Positions 1-9,651 of a stretch of DNA of 64,000 nucleotides are shown piece by piece. Every line of letters begins with the position of its first letter. The first letter of the stretch is position 1. The position numbers were made by a program, and so were the translations under genes. The notes under the pieces were generated by a model that had not been told where the DNA came from, did not search any database, and worked only from the letters and a program-made list of their open reading frames with translations. Source of the DNA: Juglans regia (Eukaryota > Streptophyta > Magnoliopsida > Fagales > Juglandaceae); NCBI RefSeq assembly GCF_001411555.2, contig NW_023361537.1:34099-98098 (forward strand), written 5' to 3'.

Positions 1-931
1 CTCTCATTTTTCTCTCTTTCTCCATTTCGGTCTCACTATTTCTTTTCTTCTCAATCTCATCTTCATTCTTGCTTTTCAGCTCAATCTCACTTTCACTTTC
101 ACTCTCACCTTCACTCTTGGTTTTCAGCTCATTCTCACTTTCACTCTTGCTTGTTTGCTCAATCTCCTTTTCACTTTTTCTTTTTTGAACACTCTCATTT
201 TCACTCTTTATGTTTTGAGCAACCTCACTTTTAAGCTTCAATTGATCCCCATGGACTTGTGTTGGAGTTAAAGGAGCAAGTTTGATTGTTTTTCCATCTT
301 TTTCAAAACTGTACATGTTCATTAACCCATCATGGATCACCTTCCTATCATACTGCCATGACTTCCCCAACAAAATATGACTAGCATGCATAGGCACTAC
401 ATCACAAAGCACCATATCCTGGAATTTCCCAATTGAAAAGGAAACTAGCTTTTGCTTAGTTACCCTAACCTCCCCACAATCACTCAACCAATGCAACATA
501 TATGGTCTAGAGTGTTTCAAGGTACGTAAATTCAATTTCTCAACTAAAGTAGTGCTAGTCAAATTAATACAGCTCCTCAAATCAAAGATCATACTACATA
601 CCTTGTTGTTGATGTGGCATCTAGTATGAAAAATATTCTCACTCTGCTGCTCTATATCATCCATCTTGATTTCTGTATTGAGTGCATGCCTGGTAACAAG
701 AGAATCACCATACTCTTCATTCTCATACCTATTTTCAACACTAAACTCGGGACGCCTCCTATCTCTCCTGCCATGAAGATTTCTAATTACCACATCTTGA
801 TGATCCATCCTATCCCTCACTTCACCCAACACCAAGTTCAACTTCTCAAACTGTTGTTGCATAACTTCCAACACAAAAGATGTGTTATCTACCATCTCCT
901 TTGGTGATGAGTCACTCCTATGAGACATCAT
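1..931 (-). CDS. Truncated gag plus degenerate retropepsin ORF of non-autonomous gypsy copy A (runs off the window)
   Basis: An open frame starts at the ATG at 931 and reads to base 1 (about 310 codons) without a stop. The N-terminus resembles a gag start with a Q/L-rich helical stretch. It then jumps, with no capsid core or CCHC knuckle, to a retropepsin-like region that aligns with the one in element C (gag-protease at 10884-12620). Where C has D-G-G-S at the active site, this copy has D-L-R-S, so catalysis is unlikely. The last 90 or so residues are Lys/Glu/Ser-rich and repetitive. Copy B (4807-5883) has the same gag deletion and the same D-L-R-S change, so these are family features and not damage private to one copy. 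Whether the protein is made or does anything is unknown. Confidence 0.7.
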   Translation of the reverse strand, partial: MMSHRSDSSPKEMVDNTSFVLEVMQQQFEKLNLVLGEVRDRMDHQDVVIRNLHGRRDRRRPEFSVENRYENEEYGDSLVTRHALNTEIKMDDIEQQSENIFHTRCHINNKVCSMIFDLRSCINLTSTTLVEKLNLRTLKHSRPYMLHWLSDCGEVRVTKQKLVSFSIGKFQDMVLCDVVPMHASHILLGKSWQYDRKVIHDGLMNMYSFEKDGKTIKLAPLTPTQVHGDQLKLKSEVAQNIKSENESVQKRKSEKEIEQTSKSESENELKTKSEGESESESEIELKSKNEDEIEKKRNSETEMEKERKMR

Positions 932-1767
932 AATGTGCTGCACAAAAAGAATGTTAGTAGAAAACCTCACACGCTTACGTGTTTACACTCAAATAATAAC
1001 ACTCAACTCTCGTGTAACTCTAAGTTGGCTTTTTACTCGATAATAATCTCACACTCTCTTGCATTTTACCTCAAGAGTTTTCCCACTCAAGTTCTTTAAG
1101 AACTAGTTGAACTAAATCAAGACAACACAACCTTGTATTATTGCAACCAGTAATAGAGATCAAAGAAACAAGGAATGAATAAAATGACACGAGACTTAAG
1201 GAATTTATTCGAGGGAAAGAGTAATTTATACCAGAAAGATGTAATTAGCTCCTACGATGATAAAAGCTTAATCAACAAAAACTTTATTTCTCTTTGTTGA
1301 AACTATGTAGCAACTTTGAATATGCTACATTCTCTTTTCTTCTTCTTCTTCCACTTCTTCTTCTACTTTCTTTTTTTTTTTTCCTCGAGTTTTCTTTTCT
1401 TTCCTTTTCCTTTCCTTTCTTTTCTTTTCTTTTCTCTAATTCAACCACAAACAGCAATATTCAATTGTGAAAACCAAGCAATTGAATTCAAACATACAAG
1501 CATGGACAATTAAGTAGAAGAGAATCAATGGAACGACACTCTAAGCAATTGACAAACTTAGAGATGCAGGAAACCCTAGAATTTTGAAACCCTAGGTGAT
1601 GCAAATTTCAACCAAACCCAAAATCCTAAAAATTTCGGCAGCCTATTTTTTGTTTCTATTTTTTTTTTGGCAACTCTAGAACAATAAAGGCCTAGAATTA
1701 AATTAAAGGATGCTAAAATGAAAAGATAGAATCACACATGATTGGAAACCTTGCTCTGAATACCAAA
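932..1767 (-). mobile_element. Untranslated leader and primer-binding site of copy A
   Basis: On the minus strand this runs from the LTR end at 1768 to the gag ATG at 931. The primer-binding site lies at about 1753-1767 and resembles the initiator-Met tRNA type, TGGTATCAGAGC, but with one extra T (TGGTATTCAGAGC). Copy B shares this extra base. The leader holds long pyrimidine-rich plus-strand tracts at 1330-1440, equal to the purine-rich tract of B at 4266-4375. No coding sequence is seen. Confidence 0.7.
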
Positions 1768-2572
1768 TGATATAAACCCGCAGGAATGAAATCCCTTGAA
1801 CCCAAAGTCAATTTGAAAACACCCCAAGAAAGCCAAAATCAAGTCAATGGATGGAGAACCTAGACCCGATGAGAACTCGTTTCAAGAACCTAGATTATAT
1901 TAAAATCTAGACCCGTTGAAAAACCCGTCTCAAGAACCCAGATTACAAAGAAAGAACGCCACAAAGATTGTGATTTACCTATGATAAGTTCAAATGTTCA
2001 ATTAAGAACAAGAGGAGTAAAACTCAACTCACAATGAATAAATTCATCAAATTTTATAAACTACATAAACTGATTAGAATGAGGCTACATAGAATATTTA
2101 AAGCAAAACCTAATGAGACACTAGCCAAAATAAACCCCCATCTTCCAAAAGTGCCCCGGATGAACAGTGCCTCGCTACAGTGCCGCGCTACAGTAACTCG
2201 GCTACAGTAACCCTAACCCTAGTTCAATAAAATAATAACTTTCCCAACATGCTCTTGCATAGGCCCCCTTAAGTGCTTCCCATAATAAACTCAATTATTC
2301 TAAACTAATAAAATAAGTTCTTTAAATGAATTAAATAAGTTGAAACCCTTCAAGAGCCCAAAGCCTTTAAGTCTTGTCGTTGCCCTCTTTCGTAGCTGAT
2401 CAAATGAATTAAAACTGGATCTTCATCCTTCAAGCCCCATCTTGAATGTTGGGCTATTGCTAAACTTGTCTTAAGTGGATTGCATCAATCATTGCATTGT
2501 CTCCTTGATCTTCTTGACCCATCTGAAAGTTGCAAATGATCTTTAAGACTAGGCCCATCTTGGATCCCACCA
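1768..2572 (-). mobile_element. Gypsy LTR, copy A (805 bp)
   Basis: On the minus strand it begins with TG just after a polypurine tract (GAGGAGAGGGGCAA, about 2573-2586) and ends in CA at 1768, followed by the PBS. It matches the B LTR at 3227-3935 and the retrocopy LTR parts. An integrase relic lies on its 5' side and a PBS plus gag on its 3' side, so this one LTR serves as the 3' LTR of one unit and the 5' LTR of the next. That is a tandem arrangement, as unequal recombination would leave. Confidence 0.75.
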
Positions 2573-3226
2573 TTGCCCCTCTCCTCAAAAGGATTCGACC
2601 TCGAATCTCCTCCTAGATCAAAGGGAAAATGGTTAGTAACATTGAAAATAGTAGAAACAAGATAATTACCTGGAAGATCCATTAGATATGCATTTTCATT
2701 AATTTGTTCAAGAATTTGGAAAAGACCATCCAAGCTACAGTCATCAACAGGTAAAGATGTTAAATCTAAAGGAGTGAATGGATAAGTCCATAAACAATTT
2801 CAAATGGTGAAAATTTAGTAGTAGCATGAACACTCCAATAATATGTAAACTCAATGAATGGTAAATAATACTCCCTCAAATGTTCATGAAGTACATCTAA
2901 AGTCTTTCTCGAACCAAAATGACCACTCCAATATGAAAACTCAATTAATGGCAAATGATAGTCCCAAAAATGTTCATGAAGCACATCTAAAGTCTTCCTC
3001 GAACCAAAATGACCACTCCAATATGCAAACTCAATGAATGGCAAATGATACTCCCACAAATGTTCATGCAATACATCAATGAATGCCAAATGATACTTCC
3101 ACAAACGTTCGTGCAACACGTCTTTGAATGGCAAATGATGTTCCCACAAACAGTCATGCAACACAACAAAAGTCTTCCTTACACCAAGGTTACCCAACAA
3201 ACCACCATGTCCATCACAAAATGTTC
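2485..3226 (-). pseudogene. Integrase relic of copy A with in-frame tandem repeats
   Basis: Reading leftward, the frame starts with an integrase zinc-finger-like stretch, then jumps straight to the end of the catalytic core (the [13 protein letters not shown] motif at about 2780-2820) and the C-terminal domain (2485-2733). The D,D,E core is missing. The join HEH-x-W-(E/D)-Y-x-LP corresponds to fusing C's HEHFFW and WEDCLP sites. Between these lie repeated copies of a 15-residue block: 45-bp spacing at 3037, 3082 and 3127, and 90-bp spacing at about 2830, 2921 and 3011. The C-terminus overlaps the LTR start, as in element C. It cannot be a working integrase. Confidence 0.7.
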
Positions 3227-3935
3227 TGATGGGAACCAAGGTGGGCCTAGTCTTAAAGATATGTTTCAAGTACTAGATGGGTCAAATACAAGTTCAAGGG
3301 CTTAAACGATGAAGATTATGCTTTGATTCATTTCATAAGCTATGGAAAGGGCAACAACATGACTTATAGGCTTTGGACACTTGAAGACTTTCAACTTATT
3401 TAATTAATTTCAAGGACCTATTTTATTTGCTTAGAATAATTGGGTTTATGCATATGCAAGGGCATATTGGGAAAGTTATTATTTTATTGAACTAGGGTTA
3501 GGGTTACTGTAGCTCCGTACTGTAGCCGCGGCACTGTTCATCCAGGGGCACTTTTGGAAGATGGGGGGTTTATTTTGGCTAGGGTTTCATTATGTTTTGC
3601 TTTAAATACTCTATGTGGCCACATTTTAATCAGATTATGAAGTTTATGAAATTTGATGAATTTATTCATTGTGAGTTGAGTTTTACTCCTCTTGTTCTTA
3701 ATTGAACTTTTGAACTTATCAAAGGTAAACCACAACCTTTGTGGCGTTCCTCCTTTGTAATCTGGGTTCTTGAGACGGGTTCTTCAACGGGTCTAGATTT
3801 TAATATAATCTAGGTTCTTGAAACGAGTTCTCATCGGGTCTAGGTTCTCCATCCATTGACTTGATTTTGGCTTTCTTGGGGAATTTTCAAATTGACTGTG
3901 GGTTCAAGGGATTCCTTTCCCGCAGGTTCATATCA
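3227..3935 (+). mobile_element. 5' LTR of gypsy copy B (709 bp)
   Basis: Begins TGATGGGAACC at 3227 and ends TATCA at 3935, directly before a PBS. The start is set by the polypurine-tract junction of the related LTR at 6503. A TATA-like TTAAATA lies at 3602-3608. Transcription would be expected to start about 30-35 bp downstream, near 3637-3643, which is where the retrocopy at 5870 begins. The LTR directly abuts minus-strand copy A at 3226/3227. Confidence 0.8.
3602..3643 (+). promoter_or_regulatory. Predicted TATA box and transcription start of the B-family LTR
   Basis: TTAAATA at 3602-3608 is followed about 35 bp later by the sequence (3637-3643) that forms the 5' end of the poly(A)-tailed retrocopy at 5870. 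The retrocopy end therefore supports a start site here. The same retrocopy places the poly(A) site after LTR position about 3684, giving an R region of about 45 nt. Confidence 0.55.
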
Positions 3936-4806
3936 TTTGGTATTCAGAGCAAGGTTTCCAATCAGGTCTGATTCTATCTTTTAATTTTAGCATCCTTAAA
4001 TTTAATTCTAGGGCTTCATTGTTCTAGGGTTGCCAAAAAAAAAAAATAGAAACAAAAAGTAGGCTGCCGAAATTCTTAGGGTTTTGGGTTTGGCTGAAAT
4101 TTGCATCACCTAGGGTTTCAAAATTCTAGGATTTCTTGCATCTCTAAGTTTGTCAATTGCTTGGAGTGTCGTTCCATTGATTCTCTTCTACTTCATTGTC
4201 TATGCTTGTGTGTTTGAATTCAATTGGTTGGTTTTCACAAATGACTATTGCTGTTTGTGGATGAATTAGAGAAAAGAAAAGAAAGGAAAAGAAAAGAAAG
4301 GAAAGGAAAAGAAAAGAAAAGAAAATTCGAAAAAGAAAAAGAAAAAAAAGAAGAAGAGGATGAAGAAAAGAGAAGGTAGCATATTCAAAGTTGCTACATA
4401 GTTACAACAAAGAGAAAGAAAGAAATTTGTTGATTAAACCTTATGATCAAAGGGGCTGCTGCATACATCACTCAAGTTGGTATCTTGTCTTATTGTTACT
4501 CTTTCATTCGTATAACTTTATTGATTCTCGTGTCATTTTTATTCCTTCATGTTTCTCTTGTTCTTGTTTCCTGGATCTAATTACTAGTTGGGATAATACA
4601 AGGTTGTATTGTCTTGATTTAGTTCAACTAGTTCTTAAAGAACTTGAGCGGGAAAACTCTTGAGGTAAAAGGCAAGAGAGTGTGAGACTATTATCGGGAA
4701 AAAACCAATTAAGAGTGAAACACGAGTGGAGTGTCATTATTCGAGTGTAAACACGTAAGGGAGTGTATGAGGTTTTCCACTAACATTGTTTTTGTGCAAC
4801 ATATTA
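3936..4806 (+). mobile_element. PBS and leader of copy B
   Basis: The PBS at 3936-3950 is the initiator-Met type with an extra T, as in copy A. The leader has a GA-rich tract at 4266-4375 (GAAAAG/GGAAAAG repeats). The predicted gag ATG pair is near 4807-4813, after an upstream region with short open frames that I do not consider genes. Confidence 0.65.
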
Positions 4807-5883
4807 TGATGTCTCATAGAAGTGACTCATTTCCAAAGGGTGTGGCAGATAACTCATCATTTGTATTGCAAGCCATGCAACAACAGTTTGAGCGGTTGAA
4901 CTTGGTGTTGGGTGAAGTGAGAGATAGTATGGATAATCAAGAAGCAGTGATTAGAAATCTGCAAGGTGGGAGAGATAGGAGGCGATGCAAGTCTAGTGTT
5001 AAAAATGGGTATGAGAAAGAAGAGTATGGAAGAGTATGGTGATGCTCTTGTTACTAGGCGTGCGCTCAATACACAAATTAAGATGGATGATACAGAGCAG
5101 CAAAGTGAGAACATTTTTCATACTAGATGCCACATCAACAACAAGGTATGTAGTATGATCATTGATTTGAGGAGTTGTATTAATTTGGCTAGCACTACTT
5201 TAGTTGAGAAATTGAATTTACGTACCTTGAAACACCCTAGACCATACATGTTGCACTGGTTGAGTGATTGTGCGGAGGTTAGGGTAAATAAGCAAGTGTT
5301 AGTTTCTTTTTCATTTGGGAAATACCAGGATATGGTGCTTTGTGATGTAGTGCCTATGCATGCTAGTCATATTTTGTTGGGGAAGCCATGGCAGTATGAT
5401 AGGAAGGTGATCCATGATGGGTTAAGGAACATGTACAGTTTTGAAAAAGATGGAAAAACAATCAAACTTGCTCCTTTAACTCCAACACAGGTCCATAGGG
5501 ATCAATTGAAGCTGAAATGTGAGGTTGCTCAAAACAGAAAGAGTGAAAATGAGAGTGATAAAAAAAGAAAGAGTAAAAGTGAGAGTGATCAAAAAAGAAA
5601 AAGTGAAAAGGAGATTGAGCAAACAAGGAAGAGTGAAAGTGAGAATGAGCTGAAAAGCAAGAGTGAAGGTGAGAGTGAAAGTGAAAGTGAGATTGAGCTG
5701 AAACGCAAGAGTGAATGTGAGATTGAGAAGAAAAGAAATAGTGAGACCGAAATGGAGAAAGAGAGAAAAATGAGAGAGAAAAAAGAAGAGGGTGAGACTA
5801 AGACCTCAAGTAAAAGAGAGAATGAGTTGAAAAATAATTATGAGGTTGAGAGTACAAAAAAAGATGAAGTTTATGAAATTTGA
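4807..5883 (+). pseudogene. Truncated gag and degenerate retropepsin ORF of copy B
   Basis: The gag start at about 4807 is the homologue of copy A's start at 931. A small local duplication near 5017-5040 shifts the frame, so the rest is read from the ATG at 4966 (305 codons). The capsid core and CCHC knuckle are absent, as in A. The retropepsin-like part carries D-L-R-S (about 5164-5175) in place of D-G-G-S in element C. A tail of about 110 residues is made of K-S-E-type repeats (about 5530-5865). The last residues (after 5869) come from the inserted retrocopy and not from B. Confidence 0.7.
5854..5869 (+). repeat. Target-site duplication, left copy
   Basis: ACAAAAAAAGATGAAG, identical to 7081-7096 on the other side of the retrocopy. 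It starts A-rich, as L1-type target duplications do. Confidence 0.7.
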
Positions 5884-7080
5884 TGAATTTATTTATTGTG
5901 AGTTGAGTTTTACTCCTCTTGTTCTTAATTGAACTTTTGAACTTATCAAAGGTAAATCACAACCTTTGTGGCGTTCCTCCTTTGTAATTTGGGTTCTTGA
6001 GACGGGTTCTTCAATGGGTCTAGATTTTAATATAATCTAGATTCTTGAAACGAGTTCTCATCGGGTCTAGATTCTCCATCCATAGACTTGATTTTGGCTT
6101 TCTTGGGAAGTTTTCAAATTGACTGTGGGTTCAAGGGATTCCTTTCCCGCGGGTTCATATCATTCGGTATCAGAGCCAGGTTCATGAACATTTGTGGGAG
6201 TATTGTTTGCCAATCATTGAGTTTACATATAATTGGAGTGTTCATGCTACTACTAAATTTTCACCAATTGAAATTGTTTGTATACTTAATCCATTTCCTC
6301 CTTCAGATTTAAAGTTTTTACCAATTGATGATAGGAGTAGCTTGGATGGACTATTCCAAATTCTTGAACAAATTATTGAAAATGCATGTCTAATGGATCT
6401 TCCAGGTAAGTATCATGTTTCTACTATTTTCAATGTTACTAACCATTTTCCCTTTGATCCAGGTGGAGATTCGAGGTCGAATCCTCTTGAGGAGAGGGGG
6501 AATGATGGGAACCAAGATGAGCCTAGTCTTAAAGATCATTTACAACTTCCAGATGGGCCAAGAAGATCAAGGAGACAATGCAATGATTGATGCAATCCAC
6601 TTGGGACAAGTTTAGCAAGAGCCCAACATTCAATATGGGGCTTGAAGGATGAAGATCCAGTTTTAATTCATTTGATCAGCTATGGAAGATGGCAACGACA
6701 AGACTTAAAGGCTTGGGCTCTTGAAGGGTTTCAACTTATTTAATTCTTTTAAAGAACTTATTTTATTTGTTTAGAATAATTGAGTTTATTATGGGAAGCA
6801 CTTAAGGGGCTTATGCAAGGGCATGTTGGGAAAGTTATTATTTTATTGAACTAGGGTTAGGGTTACTGTAGCCGAGTTACTGTAGCTCGGCACTGTAGCC
6901 GCGGCACTGTTCATCCAGGGGTCCTTTTGGAAGATGGGGGTTTATTTTGGCTAGGGTTTCATTAGGTTTTCCTTCAAATACTCTATGTAGCCTCATTTTA
7001 ATCAGATTATGAAGTTTATGAAATTTGATGAATTTATTCATTGTGAGTTGAGTTTTAAAAAAAAAAAAAAGAAAAAAAAA
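5870..7080 (+). mobile_element. Poly(A)-tailed retrocopy of an internally deleted gypsy RNA
   Basis: The order is R-U5 (5870-6165), PBS (about 6166-6179, regular TGG/CGG-TATCAGAGC type), integrase C-terminus (about 6180-6590), polypurine tract, U3-R (6503-7056), then an A-rich tail (7057-7080). It starts at the LTR position where transcription is predicted to start and ends at a poly(A) site, so it looks like a cDNA of genomic-type RNA and not a normal LTR insertion. It interrupts the Lys/Glu-rich tail of copy B and is flanked by ACAAAAAAAGATGAAG at 5854-5869 and 7081-7096. The last six bases of that repeat could also belong to the element's own R start. L1-type target-primed insertion explains all of this. 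Confidence 0.75.
6184..6590 (+). pseudogene. Integrase C-terminal relic inside the retrocopy
   Basis: An open frame holds the end of the integrase core (FSPIEIV-type motif near 6262-6285) and the C-terminal domain ending in a basic RRSRRQ stretch. It follows the PBS with only a few bases between, so gag, protease, RT, RNase H and the integrase D,D,E residues are all missing. Its end overlaps the LTR start at 6503, as in copy A and element C. The upstream join could be a splice or a template switch. An AG-GTTTC donor-like site sits at the PBS side in copy B, but I see no AG acceptor in the related copy here. Confidence 0.65.
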
Positions 7081-7246
7081 ACAAAAAAAGATGAAGAAAA
7101 GGAGAGTGACAGAAAAAAAGAGAGTGAAAAGAAAAAAGAGTGTGAAAGGGAAAAAGAGAGTGAAAAAGAAAAAGAGAGTGGAAAGAAAAGAGAGTGGAAA
7201 GAAAAGAGTGTGAAGAAAGTGAGAGAAAAACAAAGAGAAAAGTGAG
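7081..7246 (+). mobile_element. Continuation of copy B Lys/Glu-rich tail, cut by element C
   Basis: After the second copy of the target duplication (7081-7096) the GA-rich, Lys/Glu/Ser-coding sequence of copy B resumes and runs to the LTR boundary of element C at 7247. The rest of B (3' part and 3' LTR) is not found on the far side of C, where the flank is instead a copia gag. Confidence 0.65.
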
Positions 7247-8051
7247 TGATATGAACTTCACCAACAATTGTGATGAAACCCGATAACAATGATGGCTTGG
7301 AACCCCAAGATCGTATTGACAAGATTTGTTGAGCCTTGACCAGTCACCCAACTAGATGAGAACCAAGACTACGAAGGATTGAAAACGCCACTCCCAGAAA
7401 TCAGAATCAAGGTGATAAGTTTGGAGCTTGAACGCCACAAGATTAACTTGATAAGTTCAAGGAGTTCTTTGAAGAACCAAGAGGAACACAAGACCTCACA
7501 AAACAAATAAGTTTCTGAAATTTCCAATCTGATATTAAAACTCGAAATAACCCCTTTATATACTTGGAACAACCCTCCAAGAATAGGAAAAGTCATCACT
7601 ACAGCTTTAAAAGCAACACAAATATTAACATAACAAGTCCCACGAAATTTAGGCCTCTTGGACTTCTAGAGGCAGCCAGAAATGACTAAATGACTAAATT
7701 CAATGTATTTCACGTACCCAGGCAAGACCAAGTTCATTCACCTATTTAATATTCTTGAAACTTAACAAATTCACGTCCTTTAATGGTCAGACCATTCATC
7801 ATATTTCTATGTGCTAATTAGCCTCTTCAATTGCCTTGATGACATGGATTAAGTCTTGAATATTGTTTGAGCCCATCTTGGTCTTTTTAGAATCAGCCCA
7901 ATTCTCTTGGATTAGCCCATTTAGTGCTTCCTTGAAACGTTTGGCTCTAAGTCTTGTAATTGGGCCACTAGGAAATGACAAAGGGTCTTGTACAAATTCA
8001 GCTCCATTCCCACTTGTATGATTAGCATGTCCAGCTCCTTGGTTTGCATCA
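7247..8051 (-). mobile_element. 3' LTR of CRM-like element C (805 bp)
   Basis: On the minus strand it starts TGATGCAAACC at 8051, directly after the polypurine tract AAGAGGGGGAGAA, and ends TATCA at 7247. It is nearly identical to the 5' LTR at 13061-13811 outside a replaced patch, which points to a recent insertion. A TATA box (TATATAA) lies at 7556-7562 on the minus strand. The 5-bp left flank is GTGAG. Confidence 0.85.
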
Positions 8052-8269
8052 TTCTCCCCCTCTTGAGAAGGATTTGTCCTCAAATCATCACCTACATCAA
8101 AAGGAGACAAATCAGCAACATTACAGCTTGCACTGACACCATACTCACCTGGTAAGTCAAGCTTGTAGGCATTATCATTGATGCGTTCTACTACTTGAAA
8201 TGGCCCGTCACCCCGAGGTAGGAGTTTTGAACGCCGCTTCTCTGGAAAACGGTCCTTCCTTAAGTGCAA
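7814..8269 (-). CDS. Integrase C-terminal region of element C, reading into the 3' LTR
   Basis: 151 codons continuing the integrase frame after an in-frame TAG where a Trp codon is expected (about 8269-8271). The first part is the post-core domain (LPRGDGPFQV-, then LPGEYGVS-type motifs). The second part, from 8051 down, lies inside the 3' LTR and ends with a basic motif, GPITRLRAKR. A pol frame extending into the LTR with this kind of motif is known for plant CRM-clade chromoviruses. I assign the clade on that basis, with moderate confidence. The stop makes this copy defective unless read through. Confidence 0.75.
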   Translation of the reverse strand: MHLRKDRFPEKRRSKLLPRGDGPFQVVERINDNAYKLDLPGEYGVSASCNVADLSPFDVGDDLRTNPSQEGENDANQGAGHANHTSGNGAEFVQDPLSFPSGPITRLRAKRFKEALNGLIQENWADSKKTKMGSNNIQDLIHVIKAIEEAN

Positions 8270-9166
8270 CTAAACCCAATCTCCTGGTTGAAACACTACC
8301 TTCTTACGTCCCTTGTTGGCTTGATGGACATATTGTTTAGTCCTCCTTTCAATGTTCAGCCGTACCTTTTCATGAATCATCTTTACAAATTCTGCCTTCT
8401 TTTTGCCATCTAAGTTCACACGTTCACTCAAAGGTAAAGAAGTTAAATCCAAAGGTGACAATGGGTTAAAGCCATAAACAATTTCAAATGGTGAAAACTT
8501 AGTTGCAGAATGTATACTTCTATTGTAAGCAAATTCAACATGTGGCAAACAATCTTCCCATGCTTTCAAGTTCTTTTTAATGATAGCACGCAACAAAGAC
8601 GACAATGTTCTATTTACTACTTCAGTTTGGCCATCTGTTTGTGGATGACAAGTAGTAGAAAACAACAACTTAGTTCCCAGCTTTCCCCACAAAGTCTTCC
8701 AAAAGTAACTCAAAAACTTTGCATCCCTATCAGAAACAATGGTCTTAGGCATACCATGTAATCTAACAATTTCTTTGAAGAACAAATCAGCTATATGTGA
8801 TGCATCATCAGTTTTATGACATGCAATAAAGTGTGCCATCTTGGAAAATCTATCTACCACCACAAAAACTGAATCTCTCCCCCTCTTAGTCCTAGGTAAA
8901 CCTAAAACAAAATCCATAGAAATATCAGTCCAAGGTTCACTAGGTATTGGCAAAGGGGTGTACAAACCATGGGGTTTCAACTTAGACTTAGCCTGTTTAC
9001 ACGTAATACACTTCTCACAAATTCTTTCCACATCACGTTTCATATGAGGCCAAAAAAAATGTTCATGCAAAATTCCTAAAGTCTTAGCTACACCAAAATG
9101 ACCCATCAAACCACCACATGAGCTTCTCTCACAAGCAATTCGCGCAAAGAACATATTGGCAAACAC
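8270..9166 (-). CDS. Integrase of element C
   Basis: Contains the end of the zinc-binding domain (H-x3-H lost to a frameshift upstream, CxxC at about 9000-9030), then the catalytic core with all three acidic residues visible: D in MDFVLGLP, D in SDRDAKF, and E in DGQTEVVNR. The FSPFEIVYG motif follows, then the C-terminal domain. It inserts element cDNA into chromosomes. A one-base deletion near 9112 separates it from the RNase H frame, where a reading CAT-TGT is expected. It ends at the TAG described for the next segment. Confidence 0.85.
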   Translation of the reverse strand: MFANMFFARIACERSSCGGLMGHFGVAKTLGILHEHFFWPHMKRDVERICEKCITCKQAKSKLKPHGLYTPLPIPSEPWTDISMDFVLGLPRTKRGRDSVFVVVDRFSKMAHFIACHKTDDASHIADLFFKEIVRLHGMPKTIVSDRDAKFLSYFWKTLWGKLGTKLLFSTTCHPQTDGQTEVVNRTLSSLLRAIIKKNLKAWEDCLPHVEFAYNRSIHSATKFSPFEIVYGFNPLSPLDLTSLPLSERVNLDGKKKAEFVKMIHEKVRLNIERRTKQYVHQANKGRKKVVFQPGDWV

Positions 9167-9651
9167 AGTTTATTTTCCCGAAACAAAAATCCATCATACC
9201 TATAAAACTTACCAAACGCCATTTTTTCACATGCATTGAACACATCACCAAAATCAGAATCTTGAGCATACAATTCCTTAATGTATTCAAAGCCAAGCAT
9301 TTTTGTATCTAAAATGGAAAGTAAGGCATACCTTCGGGACAATGCATCAGCCACCACATTTTCCTTACCTTGCTTATATCTGATCACATACGGAAATGTT
9401 TCAATGAATTCCACCCACTTGGCATGGCGTTTGTTCAACCTTTGCTGTCCTTTCAAATGCTTCAAAGACTCATGATCTGTGTGAATCACAAACTCCTTTG
9501 GCCATAGATAGTGTTGCCAATTTTCCAAAGCCCTCACCAAGCATACATCTCCTTATCATAAGTAGGGTAATTTAGGCTGCCCCACTCAACTTTTCACTGA
9601 AATAAGCAATTGGACGGCCTTCTTGCATCAAAACAGCTCCAATCCTATGCC
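9106..9651 (-). pseudogene. RNase H of element C, broken by single-base deletions
   Basis: The recognisable RNase H runs from ECDASGIG (about 9640-9665) through [10 protein letters not shown] (about 9462-9490) to the connection domain with VVADALSRR (about 9345-9370). Compared with the expected frame there are three one-base losses between 9540 and 9650, each at a short run of the same base. A fourth lies near 9112. The longest open piece is 9106-9540. Catalytic D and E residues are partly present. Either the element has decayed or these are base-calling errors. Confidence 0.75.

Noticed and set aside
7009..7351. Overlapping open frames rich in Lys/Glu (plus) or Phe/Ser/Leu (minus)
   Set aside because: They come from the A-rich tail and GA-rich repeat of copy B; the minus frames are compositional shadows.
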